A stretch of 64,000 nt of DNA from CAWARU01 sp963805795 (GTDB taxonomy: Bacteria; Pseudomonadota; Gammaproteobacteria; UBA6186; Azoamicaceae), in assembly GCA_963805795.1 (NCBI GenBank), contig CAWDVG010000001.1, positions 1,302,001-1,366,000 on the forward strand, given 5' to 3'. Under the pieces are notes generated by a model that saw only the letters and a list, made by a program, of their open reading frames with translations, had not been told where the DNA came from and searched no databases. Position numbers and translations under genes: made by a program. Of this stretch, positions 18,182-27,929 are shown in pieces; the stretch's first letter is position 1, and every line of letters begins with the position of its first letter.

Positions 18182-21100
18182 TGAATAAACCTAAGATATT
18201 AATCATTGAAGATAATCCTGTTTCCCGCAAGGTTCTAAAGGTGAACCTAGAAACTGAAGAATATAATGTTACTGAAGCCGCCAATGCTACAATAGCTTTA
18301 GAAGAAGCCTCCAAACAAAAATTTGATTTGATTATTCAAGACTTAATTTTACCAGACATGAATGGCGTTACCTTGTACGCAAAGTTACGGAATTTACCTG
18401 AATATGATAAGATTCCAATTTTTGCAGTGTCAGGTTTTTTAAGCGAATTAGACAAACAAATAAAATTAACGCCTTTTACTGTATTCCTATTCAAACCCGT
18501 TGATCCTTCTTATTTGTTAGAAGTTGTTAAGTCACATTTGCCCATAATAGAGCAAAATAAAATATCATTAGGCAAAGGAAAACATGCTCTTATTGCTGAT
18601 GATAATCCTATTCAGCTAAAATTATTTTCAATTCAGCTAAAGAATGCAGGCTTCGAAGTTTCTACTGCAGAAGATGGTGTTGTTGCATTGAAGCAAGCCA
18701 GACTAAAACAACCTGATGTCATTATTTCTGATATATTAATGCCACACATGGATGGTTTTGGTTTATGTTTAGAAATTAAACGCGATCCCCTGCTCTCCAC
18801 TATTCCCGTGATGTTGCTTACCTCACATTACTTAGAAGATGAGGACTTAGCCTTAGCAAAAAAAGTAGGTGCCGCTTGCTATTTAACTCGCACTCCAAAA
18901 ATAGAGTATTTATTATCTGAGTTAATGAAAATTTTGAATTCAGAACCAGCTTTACCCTCTTGTATTCCATTAGAACTCAGCAAAGACATTATGGAAGAAC
19001 ATACTATACGGACAATACGTCAACTAGAACAACAAGTATTAGACAATACCAGGCTAGCACAACGATGTGCCATGTTAGTTTCACAATTATCTCTAATTAG
19101 TGGTATGGCAAATGCACTAACAACTACCAGTAGAGATATTAATGAATCTCTTAAAGAATTGCTTTATCTCTGTCTAGATGCAACGGGAATTTCGAAAGGT
19201 GCGCTTTTTATTAATCAAGTAAATAAGGGCATGATATTAAGTCAGCAAGTGGGTTACGCCATTGATCAGAAAACACAAATAGAATCCATTTTGGGTGAAA
19301 AAACATTGATACCTAAACTAATAGAAAAAAAACAACCACTAGCGATTCCTTCTGATGACTATCCAGATCAAAAAGCAACGAATTTCCTGAATAAGGCTAA
19401 TGTAAAATCTGCCTTTGTTGTTCCTATGTTCTCGGGTGAAGAATGTCTTGGCGTATTGATGTTAGGATCTGAAATGTTTAATTTCACGAATGATGTCACT
19501 AGGGAATTCATAAGAACTTTAGGCATGCAATTCGGGCAATCCATTGCTCTGGCATCAACTTTCGACAAGTTAGGTTCTTCAGAAAAAAGATACCGACAAC
19601 TCGTTGAAATTTCTCCAGATGCCATTTTTATCCAACAAGATGATAGATTTGTTTATGCCAATAGTGCGGCATTAAAATTATTAGCAGCAAAAAATTCAGA
19701 AGATCTTCTTAATCATAAATTTTATAATTTTTTTCCTTTGGAATATCAAGCAAATATTAAAGACTATCTTAAGCAAGATATTAATTTTACACCCATGTCG
19801 CACTCAGAAGGAAAGATCATTGATTTAAAAGGAAAAGTTCTTGATATAGAACTTGTCATAAGCCCTTTCCTTTACAAAGATAAGCCAGCCCTTTATATGA
19901 TCATGCGAGATAACACAGAACGAAAACGTTCGGAGCTACATTTAGAAATACAATATGCCATTGCATGGATCTTCGCTGAATCTGCTACCTTGTTTGTGGC
20001 AACAGCCAAAATATTGAAAATTATTTGCGAACGTCTGCACTGGGATTGCGGAACCATTTGGGCGGTAGATAAAGAAGCCAATCTATTACGCTGTACAAGA
20101 GTTTGGCAAATGCCAGACATTAAGAATGAAGAATTTTTAGAGGAAAGTCAACAACTAGCCTTGGAACCGGGTATTGGGATGTTAGGCCAAGCTTGGAAGC
20201 AACGCAAAGCCATTTGGAAATCGGATATCTTAAAGAGTGAAGATTTCTTAAGAAGAACTTCTGCTGCGGTGATAGGCTTAAATACCGCTTTAGCTTTCCC
20301 CATTATCTTTGAGGATGAAGTTTTGGGAGTGATTGAATTTTTCAGCAAAAAAATTCTTCCAATAGATGCCAATTTGCTATTGTGGTTTGAATCTATAGGT
20401 AACCAATTTGGTCTTTTCCTAAAAAGAAAACACATGGAAAAGCAAATGCTCTATCTTGCCGAACATGATGTGTTAACTGGGCTATCCAATCGCAGCTTAC
20501 TCGAACAATATCTGAATACTGCACTCACAACTGCCTCGGAACAAAACCATAAATTAGCTATTCTTTTTATAGACCTGGATCATTTCAAATATGTAAATGA
20601 TTCTATGGGTCATCAAGTAGGTGATCTTTTATTAAAAGAAATCTCTGAACGATTTCGTCAATGCCTAAGACCGAAGGATACTATTAGCAGATTAGGTGGT
20701 GATGAATTTATCATTATTCTACCAAACGTCAACCGTAAGGAAGAAGTTATAGACATCATTGGCAGATTACAAAAACAATTAGCCAAACATATTGTTTTAA
20801 AAGAAAAAGAAATTTCTATCACTGCTAGCATTGGTGTTAGCATGTATCCAGACGATGGCAATATGGTACAAACCTTAATAAAAGTAGCAGATATCGCCAT
20901 GTATGTTGCTAAAGAAAAAGGTAGGAATAATTTTCAATTTGCCACTCATGAAATGACTGAAAAAGCTGAAGGCCGAGGTATTTTATTAAACAACTTACGA
21001 CAGGCCATAGAAAATGATGAATTTATTTTACATTACCAACCTAAAATTGATGTTGCCACAAAGAAGATTTCAGGCATGGAGGCTTTAATTCGATGGCAAA

Positions 21101-21756
21101 GACCCGAAGGCATTCTATTACCGGAGTCTTTTATTTCTGTGATAGAAAATAGTGAACTTATCAACCCTATGACTGAATGGGTATTAAAAACTGCTTTTTT
21201 GCAAAATAAGCTTTGGCAAAAATTGGGCTTACCTACTATTACTATGTCTATTAATTTATCTGTAAGAAACTTAAACAAACGCCTCTTGCAAGCAATGGAA
21301 AAGTCAATGTCAGATAATAATCTTGACCCTAACTCATTTGAAATCGAACTAACAGAAAGTATATTGATGGAAAACGTGGAAAACAACATTCAAATATTAC
21401 GCAACTTGAAAGCCATGGGTTTTAAAATATCCATTGACGATTTTGGTACCGGCTATTCCTCGTTAAGCTATCTAAAACGCTTTCCAATCGACACCATTAA
21501 AATTGATCAATCCTTTGTCAGGGATATCGCTACTGATCCTGATGATGCCACTATTGTTACAGCTATTATTGCCATGGCGCACAGTTTAAATTTTACCGTC
21601 GTTGCTGAAGGTGTAGAAACAGAAGCTCAACTTAAATTTTTATGCAGACATGGCTGCGACGAGATTCAAGGCTTTTATTTTGGCCGACCCATGCCTGTAG
21701 AGGAGGCCACTCAATTTATACAAAATGCCAAAATTGATTGGCATTTCGATAAATAA
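18178..21756 (+). CDS. Response-regulator diguanylate cyclase/phosphodiesterase (REC-REC-GAF-PAS-GAF-GGDEF-EAL)
   Basis: Domains in order across 1192 residues: receiver 1 (Asp about 55, QDLILPDMNG), receiver 2 (Asp about 185, SDILMPHMDG), GAF (about 300-460), PAS (about 465-580), GAF (about 590-745), GGDEF and EAL. The cyclase signature SRLGGDEF (840-844) is intact and is preceded, five residues before GG, by RPKD, the allosteric I-site RxxD for product inhibition. The EAL domain keeps EALIRW (968-970) and DDFGTGYSSLSYLKRFP. Both activities therefore look possible. The gene overlaps the upstream receiver gene and completes a signalling operon that would control cyclic-di-GMP. Its 3' end abuts a truncated gene in the opposite direction. 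Confidence 0.95.
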   Translation: MMNKPKILIIEDNPVSRKVLKVNLETEEYNVTEAANATIALEEASKQKFDLIIQDLILPDMNGVTLYAKLRNLPEYDKIPIFAVSGFLSELDKQIKLTPFTVFLFKPVDPSYLLEVVKSHLPIIEQNKISLGKGKHALIADDNPIQLKLFSIQLKNAGFEVSTAEDGVVALKQARLKQPDVIISDILMPHMDGFGLCLEIKRDPLLSTIPVMLLTSHYLEDEDLALAKKVGAACYLTRTPKIEYLLSELMKILNSEPALPSCIPLELSKDIMEEHTIRTIRQLEQQVLDNTRLAQRCAMLVSQLSLISGMANALTTTSRDINESLKELLYLCLDATGISKGALFINQVNKGMILSQQVGYAIDQKTQIESILGEKTLIPKLIEKKQPLAIPSDDYPDQKATNFLNKANVKSAFVVPMFSGEECLGVLMLGSEMFNFTNDVTREFIRTLGMQFGQSIALASTFDKLGSSEKRYRQLVEISPDAIFIQQDDRFVYANSAALKLLAAKNSEDLLNHKFYNFFPLEYQANIKDYLKQDINFTPMSHSEGKIIDLKGKVLDIELVISPFLYKDKPALYMIMRDNTERKRSELHLEIQYAIAWIFAESATLFVATAKILKIICERLHWDCGTIWAVDKEANLLRCTRVWQMPDIKNEEFLEESQQLALEPGIGMLGQAWKQRKAIWKSDILKSEDFLRRTSAAVIGLNTALAFPIIFEDEVLGVIEFFSKKILPIDANLLLWFESIGNQFGLFLKRKHMEKQMLYLAEHDVLTGLSNRSLLEQYLNTALTTASEQNHKLAILFIDLDHFKYVNDSMGHQVGDLLLKEISERFRQCLRPKDTISRLGGDEFIIILPNVNRKEEVIDIIGRLQKQLAKHIVLKEKEISITASIGVSMYPDDGNMVQTLIKVADIAMYVAKEKGRNNFQFATHEMTEKAEGRGILLNNLRQAIENDEFILHYQPKIDVATKKISGMEALIRWQRPEGILLPESFISVIENSELINPMTEWVLKTAFLQNKLWQKLGLPTITMSINLSVRNLNKRLLQAMEKSMSDNNLDPNSFEIELTESILMENVENNIQILRNLKAMGFKISIDDFGTGYSSLSYLKRFPIDTIKIDQSFVRDIATDPDDATIVTAIIAMAHSLNFTVVAEGVETEAQLKFLCRHGCDEIQGFYFGRPMPVEEATQFIQNAKIDWHFDK

Positions 21757-21834
21757 ATCAGCTTGTTCAAGCCAAACTGTTAGGTCTCTCGCCACCAGAA
21801 TTTCGTCCTCCACTACAAGTATCTTTTTTTTCAT
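21757..21834 (-). pseudogene. 5' remnant of a response regulator gene
   Basis: On the minus strand an ATG at 21834, with AGGGTG 5 bases upstream, starts KKKILVVEDEILVARDLTVW followed by LEQA, a textbook receiver-domain N-terminus with the acidic pair ED. The similarity stops where the antisense of the GGDEF-EAL gene begins (21756), and the frame then runs on into that gene's complement to 21640 without meaning. A response regulator gene was therefore cut here, probably by the recombination that brought in the signalling operon or by a deletion. Confidence 0.75.
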
Positions 21835-21899
21835 ATCACCCTGATATCTATCTTACAGATTCATAGGTAATCATCACACCTAGATATTAGCTTTAGCAC

Positions 21900-24800
21900 C
21901 TAATTATTTTTCATTTGCGTCATATCTAATAACTCCCTTAGCGCCACTGCAAACATGGTAAAATCGACTGCAGGAGCTGCTTTCAATTCAGTTATAAAAT
22001 ATTCCCAACGATCCACCAATACCTGGTGACGTTTTATCCAGAGATTTACTAAAACCTCAATTTCTTTCTGATTATTACCACCATTTTGATAGATTTCATC
22101 TGTTGCATGATTATTTTGCAAATATTCGCTGTACTGTTTATCACTTACCGGATTCAAAGCACTTTGACTTTCACTTGTAAGATAATCTTTTCGCAATTGC
22201 CCATTTATCTGCAAATTCATCTGCATAATGCCAACAATTAATTTCCGCTGCTGGCGGTCTAAATCATCTCTAAAAGCCGCTCTGGCTAAGGCTTCCCAAT
22301 GATTACTCACCGGTTGTTTCTTAATAAGTTCACGAAACCAACCCAAATGCAAACGATTCCCGATGGTATAATAAAGTGCAGCCACCTGTTCTATCGAAAA
22401 CTTATGGGTTGTTGCGGCTTCTACAATATCTAAAGCAGAAAACATCGAAGACATTCCGCCAATTCGATAGGCTAAGGGCTCCGGCACATTGGATTCTATT
22501 AAACGATTGACAAGGTTATCTAATTCATCACTACTATCTGTTAAAAAACTAGGCAATATATTACTGACAATGGCAACTGGATTCGTGAAATGTTCTATAG
22601 TCTCGGTAATATGCAAATTACTGCGACGATTGCGCAAAAACCATCGTGTACCCCGACGTATTAAGCGGTTTACTTCCTGTAGCATTTTAAGTTGCACTTC
22701 TGAATCGATGCGCCCGGTTAAACTGGTAATAGCTGTGTGTAAACTGGTTGCTTCGAAAACTGCGCGTGAAACCATGTAGGCCCGAATAATATCGGGCGCT
22801 TGCGATCCTGTTTCATCTTGTAATCGATACACAAAGCTAATGCCCATTTCATTAATAACGGCATTACTAACTCGAGTTACAATAATCTCACGCTTTAAAC
22901 GATGGTGTTCTAAATAAGAAGCGAAACGATTTTGAATCGGTTGGGGAAAGGCCAAAGCCAAATCTTTTGCGATGTAAGGATCTTCAGGTAACCTGGAAGC
23001 AATAAGAGATTTTTTGAGCAAATTTTTGCTATAAGCCATTAATACCGCGATTTCAGGTCGGGTTAACCCCATATGTTGTGCTTTTCGTTCTGCAATTTCT
23101 TCTTTATCAGGCAAAAATTCTAAAGCCCGATCGAGATTGCCTTCGCGTTCCATTTCATCCATCACACGAGTAAATAATTCTAAACTTTCTTCCCCTGGTG
23201 CAACTGCCACACTAATGGCTTCTGTTTGACGACGATTATTAAATAATACCAGCTCAGCCACTTCATCTTGCATCTCAACAAGTAATTCGTTTCGTTGCTT
23301 TTCGGTGAGGTCACCGTGCTCTACCACATCATTAAGTAAAATTTTAATATTGACTTCATTATCAGAACAATTGACACCACCAGAATTATCAATAGCGTCG
23401 GTATTTAAATGCCCACCTAGCTTTGCATATTCTATGCGACCTAACTGAGTAAGACCTAAATTACCACCCTCCCCGACCACTCTGCATCTTAAGGAGCGTC
23501 CATTCACACGTAAAGAATCATTGGTTCTATCACCCACCTCAGCATTGGTTTCATAACTGGCCTTAACATAAGTCCCGATACCCCCATTCCACAATAAATC
23601 AACAGGTGCTTTCAGAATTGCGCGGATCAATTCATTGGGAACTAAGCTATCATGATTAACTTGTAACAATTGTTTCACTTCAGGAGTTAAGGTAATCGAT
23701 TTTGCTGAACGCGAATAAACACCACCTCCTTCAGATATAAGTTCTTGATTATAATCTGCCCAACTGGAACGAGGCAAATCAAATAAGCGTTGACGTTCTA
23801 TGAAGCTTTTTTTAGGGTCAGGATTCGGATCTAAAAAAATATGTTGATGGTTAAAAGCCGCTACCAGTTGAATATGTTTAGACAATAACATACCATTGCC
23901 AAAAACATCTCCAGACATATCCCCAATACCCACTACAGTGAAATCTGTCGTTTGAATATCAATAGCCAACTCACGAAAATGTCTTTTTACCGATTCCCAT
24001 GCGCCTCTGGCCGTAATGCCCATTTTTTTGTGGTCATATCCTGTAGAACCACCCGAAGCAAAGGCATCTTTCAACCAAAAATCATATTCTTTCGAAATGT
24101 CGTTGGCTAAATCTGAAAAAGTCGCAGTTCCTTTATCTGCTGCAACCACTAAATAAGGATCGTCTTCATCGTAGCAAATCACATTGAGGGGTTTTATAAC
24201 GGTATTACCCTTTAAATTATCCGTGATGTCTAACAGACCGCGAATTAAAGTTTGGTAACAATAGACCACTTCATCATAAATTTTTTCTCGTGTTCCATTC
24301 TCTGGTAATTGTTTTACCACAAAGCCACCTTTGGCACCCAAGGGAACAATTACGGCATTTTTAATTTGTTGAGCCTTCATCAAACCCAAAATTTCTGTAC
24401 GAAAATCTTCGTGTCGATCTGACCAGCGGATACCTCCCCGTGCTACCTTGGCACCCCGAAGGTGGATAGCTTCTACTCTCGGAGAATACACAAAAATTTC
24501 ATATAAGGGTATGGGCAAGGGTAATTCAGGTATTTTGGCAGAATCTAATTTAAAAGAAAGATAAGGTTTCGAAGCACCTGATGCAGTGCTTTGAAAATAA
24601 TTAGTTCGGAGTGTTGCCATAATGACTTGTAAATAACGTCTTAATATTCGATCTTCCATTAAACTGCTTACTGAGTCTAAGGACTCCAATATCTTTTTTT
24701 GACGTGCCAAAATCGCTTCTTCGTTTTCATGACTATTGACATCAAAGCGACAATGAAATAAGCTTATTAGTGCTTTAGTAATATGTGCATTAGAAAACAA

Positions 24801-26900
24801 GGCATCTTCGATGGATTTTTGAGTAATAGAAAAACCAACTTGCCAGAGATATTTTGCATAGGCACGCAACAATGTTATTTCTCGCATGGTCAAATGTGCA
24901 GCTAATACCAAACGATTAAAACCATCATTTTCGGCTAAGTCATACCAGACATTTTCAAAAACTTCCTGAAAGATAAAACGGACCGCTTCTAAATCCAAAG
25001 ATTGTCCTTTAGGGTGAACCATTCTATAATCATTGATCCAAATACTAGGACCCGTTTTGGGCCTTATCTCATAAGGGCGCTCACTAATAATACGCAAACC
25101 CATTTTTTCTAAAATAGGAACAACGTCAGAGAGTGGGATAGTTGCATTAATACGATAAAGTTTAAATCGAATACTATCCTCTGACTCCTCAAGCGGACGA
25201 TACAAACTCATGGTTAAGGGAAAATCATTCGATAAACGCTCTATATATTCGATATCCACAACGGCTAAACGAGGCGAATAGGTTTCTTGATAGCCTGCAG
25301 GAAATGCAGATCCAAAACGTTTTAATAGATCATTTCCTTTCTCTTCCCCAAATTGCTCTATCAAAACACTTCGCAATTCATCCTTCCAACCTCTTCCTGC
25401 ATCCACTAATTTTTGTTCAATTTCTTTACTATCGAACTCTATCTTTTCTTTGGGATTCACTCTTATCACAAAATGGATGCGTGCGAGGCTTGATTCCGAG
25501 AGGCGAATTGAAAAAAACATCTCTTTCCCATGTAAGCCATGCAATAATATCTCTTGAAATTTTTCTCGCAGTTGGGAATTATAAGCATCTCTTGGCACAA
25601 AAACTAAGCATGAAAAGTAATTATCAAATTTATCTCTTCTAACAAATAAACGTACTCTTTGTCGTTCTTGCAAATGTAATATGCCCATTGATAAAATAAG
25701 AAGTTCATCTATTGAAGCTTGGAAGAGATCATCCCGGGGAATGGTTTCTAAAATATGTAGCAAAGCTCGATCATCGTGCCCACCTGATGAATAACCAGAC
25801 CTTTTCAATACTTCTGATACTTTATAACGTAAATAGGGGATTTGCCGAGGGCTGCTATTATAAGCAATAGAGGTATAAAGACCAAAAAAACGAGTCGCAA
25901 ACCTCAAATTGCCATCCTTATCCCAATGTTTAATGACGATAAAATCCATATAGACGGGTCTGTGTACGGTAGATCGTTGCGTGGTTTTTCCCAAAATTAA
26001 TATTTCATTGGAATAAATAAGCTTGATTGCCTCAGGCGGAAAGTCTTTAATCAAACGCCTTTCAGGTGTGTCATGAGAAAGCTTTGCCAAACCTAAATTT
26101 CCAGATTCATGGCGTACACGTTCAGAATTTTCGTCTGTTCCTTGTACAAAATATTCTTCCACACCTAAAAATGTAAAATGATTTTCGACAAGCCATTCAA
26201 TAAACTCGATCGATTCATTAAATAATTCTTCTGCTATGCGCGGATGGTGTTGTTTGACTTCTTTTAATGCTTCTAAAGCTCTTGCACGCATTTTAGGCCA
26301 ATCATTTACTGCCGTTTGCACATCATACAAAACTTTACGAATATTTTTGGCAATCATGTCTAATATGTTAAGATCACTCTGTCTATCTATTTCAACATAA
26401 ATAGCAGCTTCAGTAAGCGCCTCTCCCGTTTTCTCTTTTGATTCTAAAATTTCCAGGAGTTTCCCTTCAGAATCTCTCCTAACTTGAATGTTGCCCATAT
26501 GAATAATTAAATGAATATTGACTTCTAAACGATTTAATTCAATGGCAATAGAATCAACCAAAAATGGCATGTCATCAAAAACAATTTCAATGATGGTGTG
26601 GGTCGATTGCCAGCCATGCTGTTCTAATTGAGGATTATAGACCCGTACCTTTGCTTCACCTTCTTCTCGATGAGCCATAAAATGCCAATGAGATAAAACA
26701 GCGCTATAGAGATCATCAATAGGTCTTGAACTTAAATCTTCTGGAGAAACACTCAAAAAATATTGTTCGATAAAATTACCCATCAAGGAAGCTTCCTCTT
26801 TGGGTATTTTGTCTTTTATATGCGCCATAAGACGATTAATAACTTCCTGACGCAAGTCGCTGATTTCGGAATTAAATGTTCCATTCTCATTTTTGGCCAA
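21900..26900 (-). CDS. gdhB: NAD-specific glutamate dehydrogenase, large (about 180 kDa) type
   Basis: The product of about 1666 residues belongs to the GDH-180 class: an ACT-like N-terminal regulatory region, a central catalytic core with RGGIRWSDRHEDFRTEILGL and VPLGAKGGFVVKQ, the nucleotide-binding part (GIGDMSGDVFGNGML, GEGGNLGLTQLGRIEYA) and a long helical C-terminus. It deaminates glutamate to 2-oxoglutarate with NAD and would link amino-acid use to the TCA cycle. I place the start at a TTG (26900) because AGGAGA lies 6 bases upstream and homologues begin near this point. The longer frame from an ATG at 26984 lacks a good site and adds 28 Arg-rich residues unlike the family. Confidence 0.93.
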   Translation of the reverse strand: MAKNENGTFNSEISDLRQEVINRLMAHIKDKIPKEEASLMGNFIEQYFLSVSPEDLSSRPIDDLYSAVLSHWHFMAHREEGEAKVRVYNPQLEQHGWQSTHTIIEIVFDDMPFLVDSIAIELNRLEVNIHLIIHMGNIQVRRDSEGKLLEILESKEKTGEALTEAAIYVEIDRQSDLNILDMIAKNIRKVLYDVQTAVNDWPKMRARALEALKEVKQHHPRIAEELFNESIEFIEWLVENHFTFLGVEEYFVQGTDENSERVRHESGNLGLAKLSHDTPERRLIKDFPPEAIKLIYSNEILILGKTTQRSTVHRPVYMDFIVIKHWDKDGNLRFATRFFGLYTSIAYNSSPRQIPYLRYKVSEVLKRSGYSSGGHDDRALLHILETIPRDDLFQASIDELLILSMGILHLQERQRVRLFVRRDKFDNYFSCLVFVPRDAYNSQLREKFQEILLHGLHGKEMFFSIRLSESSLARIHFVIRVNPKEKIEFDSKEIEQKLVDAGRGWKDELRSVLIEQFGEEKGNDLLKRFGSAFPAGYQETYSPRLAVVDIEYIERLSNDFPLTMSLYRPLEESEDSIRFKLYRINATIPLSDVVPILEKMGLRIISERPYEIRPKTGPSIWINDYRMVHPKGQSLDLEAVRFIFQEVFENVWYDLAENDGFNRLVLAAHLTMREITLLRAYAKYLWQVGFSITQKSIEDALFSNAHITKALISLFHCRFDVNSHENEEAILARQKKILESLDSVSSLMEDRILRRYLQVIMATLRTNYFQSTASGASKPYLSFKLDSAKIPELPLPIPLYEIFVYSPRVEAIHLRGAKVARGGIRWSDRHEDFRTEILGLMKAQQIKNAVIVPLGAKGGFVVKQLPENGTREKIYDEVVYCYQTLIRGLLDITDNLKGNTVIKPLNVICYDEDDPYLVVAADKGTATFSDLANDISKEYDFWLKDAFASGGSTGYDHKKMGITARGAWESVKRHFRELAIDIQTTDFTVVGIGDMSGDVFGNGMLLSKHIQLVAAFNHQHIFLDPNPDPKKSFIERQRLFDLPRSSWADYNQELISEGGGVYSRSAKSITLTPEVKQLLQVNHDSLVPNELIRAILKAPVDLLWNGGIGTYVKASYETNAEVGDRTNDSLRVNGRSLRCRVVGEGGNLGLTQLGRIEYAKLGGHLNTDAIDNSGGVNCSDNEVNIKILLNDVVEHGDLTEKQRNELLVEMQDEVAELVLFNNRRQTEAISVAVAPGEESLELFTRVMDEMEREGNLDRALEFLPDKEEIAERKAQHMGLTRPEIAVLMAYSKNLLKKSLIASRLPEDPYIAKDLALAFPQPIQNRFASYLEHHRLKREIIVTRVSNAVINEMGISFVYRLQDETGSQAPDIIRAYMVSRAVFEATSLHTAITSLTGRIDSEVQLKMLQEVNRLIRRGTRWFLRNRRSNLHITETIEHFTNPVAIVSNILPSFLTDSSDELDNLVNRLIESNVPEPLAYRIGGMSSMFSALDIVEAATTHKFSIEQVAALYYTIGNRLHLGWFRELIKKQPVSNHWEALARAAFRDDLDRQQRKLIVGIMQMNLQINGQLRKDYLTSESQSALNPVSDKQYSEYLQNNHATDEIYQNGGNNQKEIEVLVNLWIKRHQVLVDRWEYFITELKAAPAVDFTMFAVALRELLDMTQMKNN

Positions 26901-27207
26901 ACAATTTCTCCTGTGGGATCTTAGGGATCGGGTCTTATGGATCCGGATCAAATCTTCAAATTTCATTTTGAAGCAAAACTCCATTTAAATATAACATCCC
27001 GACCAAGGTTGAACAAATAAGCTTGTATATGCATGCTCTAATAAGTATACTAGCTTTCCAATTAATGCTGTTATTATTTAATAATGGGGCTGGCGTTCAT
27101 CCAAACACCTGCTTCAGCAAACAATAAAGCTGATTTGCGGTGACTTTAGTACCTGCGGGATAGTGATATTGTAATTAAGTTTGGTTATTTTTAGCATTGA
27201 TTAGGAA
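26901..27207. other. Intergenic region upstream of gdhB
   Basis: This gap holds the gdhB promoter and the 3' flank of a small ankyrin gene. I see no gene in it. Confidence 0.4.
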
Positions 27208-27240
27208 GTTTGTTGATATTTCATTGAAATGTCAACAAAC
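27208..27240 (-). terminator. Strong hairpin at the 3' end of the small ankyrin gene
   Basis: GTTTGTTGATATTTC (27208-27222) pairs with GAAATGTCAACAAAC (27226-27240) with one mismatch and a 3-base loop. The gene's stop codon (27232-27234) lies in the stem. It could end transcription or stabilise the mRNA; a T-run is not obvious. Confidence 0.45.
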
Positions 27241-27675
27241 CGCTATTTTATTTCTAGAAACTCCTAGAAATTGTAGAAACTTATCTTTAAAAGCGAAAGT
27301 TTTTAATAATAAATCCACGACTGAAGAGTGATTTAATTTTACGGCCATCATTAAGGCAAAATTTTTGTCGGTTATGGATAGAAGACTGGGGACAACTTCC
27401 TTAAAGTCTTCCTCTAAGGCAAGGCCGATAGGTGTATTACCACAGAAATTAAAGAAAGGTATATCGACCCCAGCGCCTCGACCAAAATTGAGTAAGAATT
27501 TTATTACATCTGCATTGGTCTTTTTAATGGCATAATAGAGAAATTCGGCTTGTAAAGTAGCTCCGGATAGAGGATCGAGTAGGACAAATTGGTGATCCTG
27601 CAAAAGAGTAAGGGCAGCATTCGTATCTGCGACCATTAGAGCAGCTATGACCCCCTGAGTGAACATCTTTATCAT
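27232..27675 (-). CDS. Small ankyrin-repeat protein
   Basis: The 147-residue product is made mostly of ankyrin-like helix pairs: AEFLYYAIKKTNADVIKFLL, NTPIGLALEEDFKEVVPSLL and NFALMMAVKLNHSSVVDLLL. There is no signal peptide, catalytic motif or other domain. It stands alone between gdhB and the divergent ccmF. It is a protein-binding module at most, perhaps an effector or a remnant of a longer ankyrin gene. The ATG at 27675 lacks a strong ribosome-binding site, and an ATG three codons later is as likely. Confidence 0.65.
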   Translation of the reverse strand: MIKMFTQGVIAALMVADTNAALTLLQDHQFVLLDPLSGATLQAEFLYYAIKKTNADVIKFLLNFGRGAGVDIPFFNFCGNTPIGLALEEDFKEVVPSLLSITDKNFALMMAVKLNHSSVVDLLLKTFAFKDKFLQFLGVSRNKIAVC

Positions 27676-27929
27676 TCAGTGCTACCTTATTGGTAACTGT
27701 TCATGCCCTATGTTAGAATGCCCATTTCGGCAATTCAATTGTATGGACTGAACACTTACTATTATTGCAAGTAAACGAATAACTCCTTGTTGTTACACTA
27801 ACTATCCTTAGTTTCAACCATTCTACTCCCAAGTCCATGAGGCTGTCAACCAAAATGGTACCGGGTTTCGTTGGTGTAAATGTGATATCATATTTACCAA
27901 CAACTTGGTGGTTCTATGGAATGGAATAA

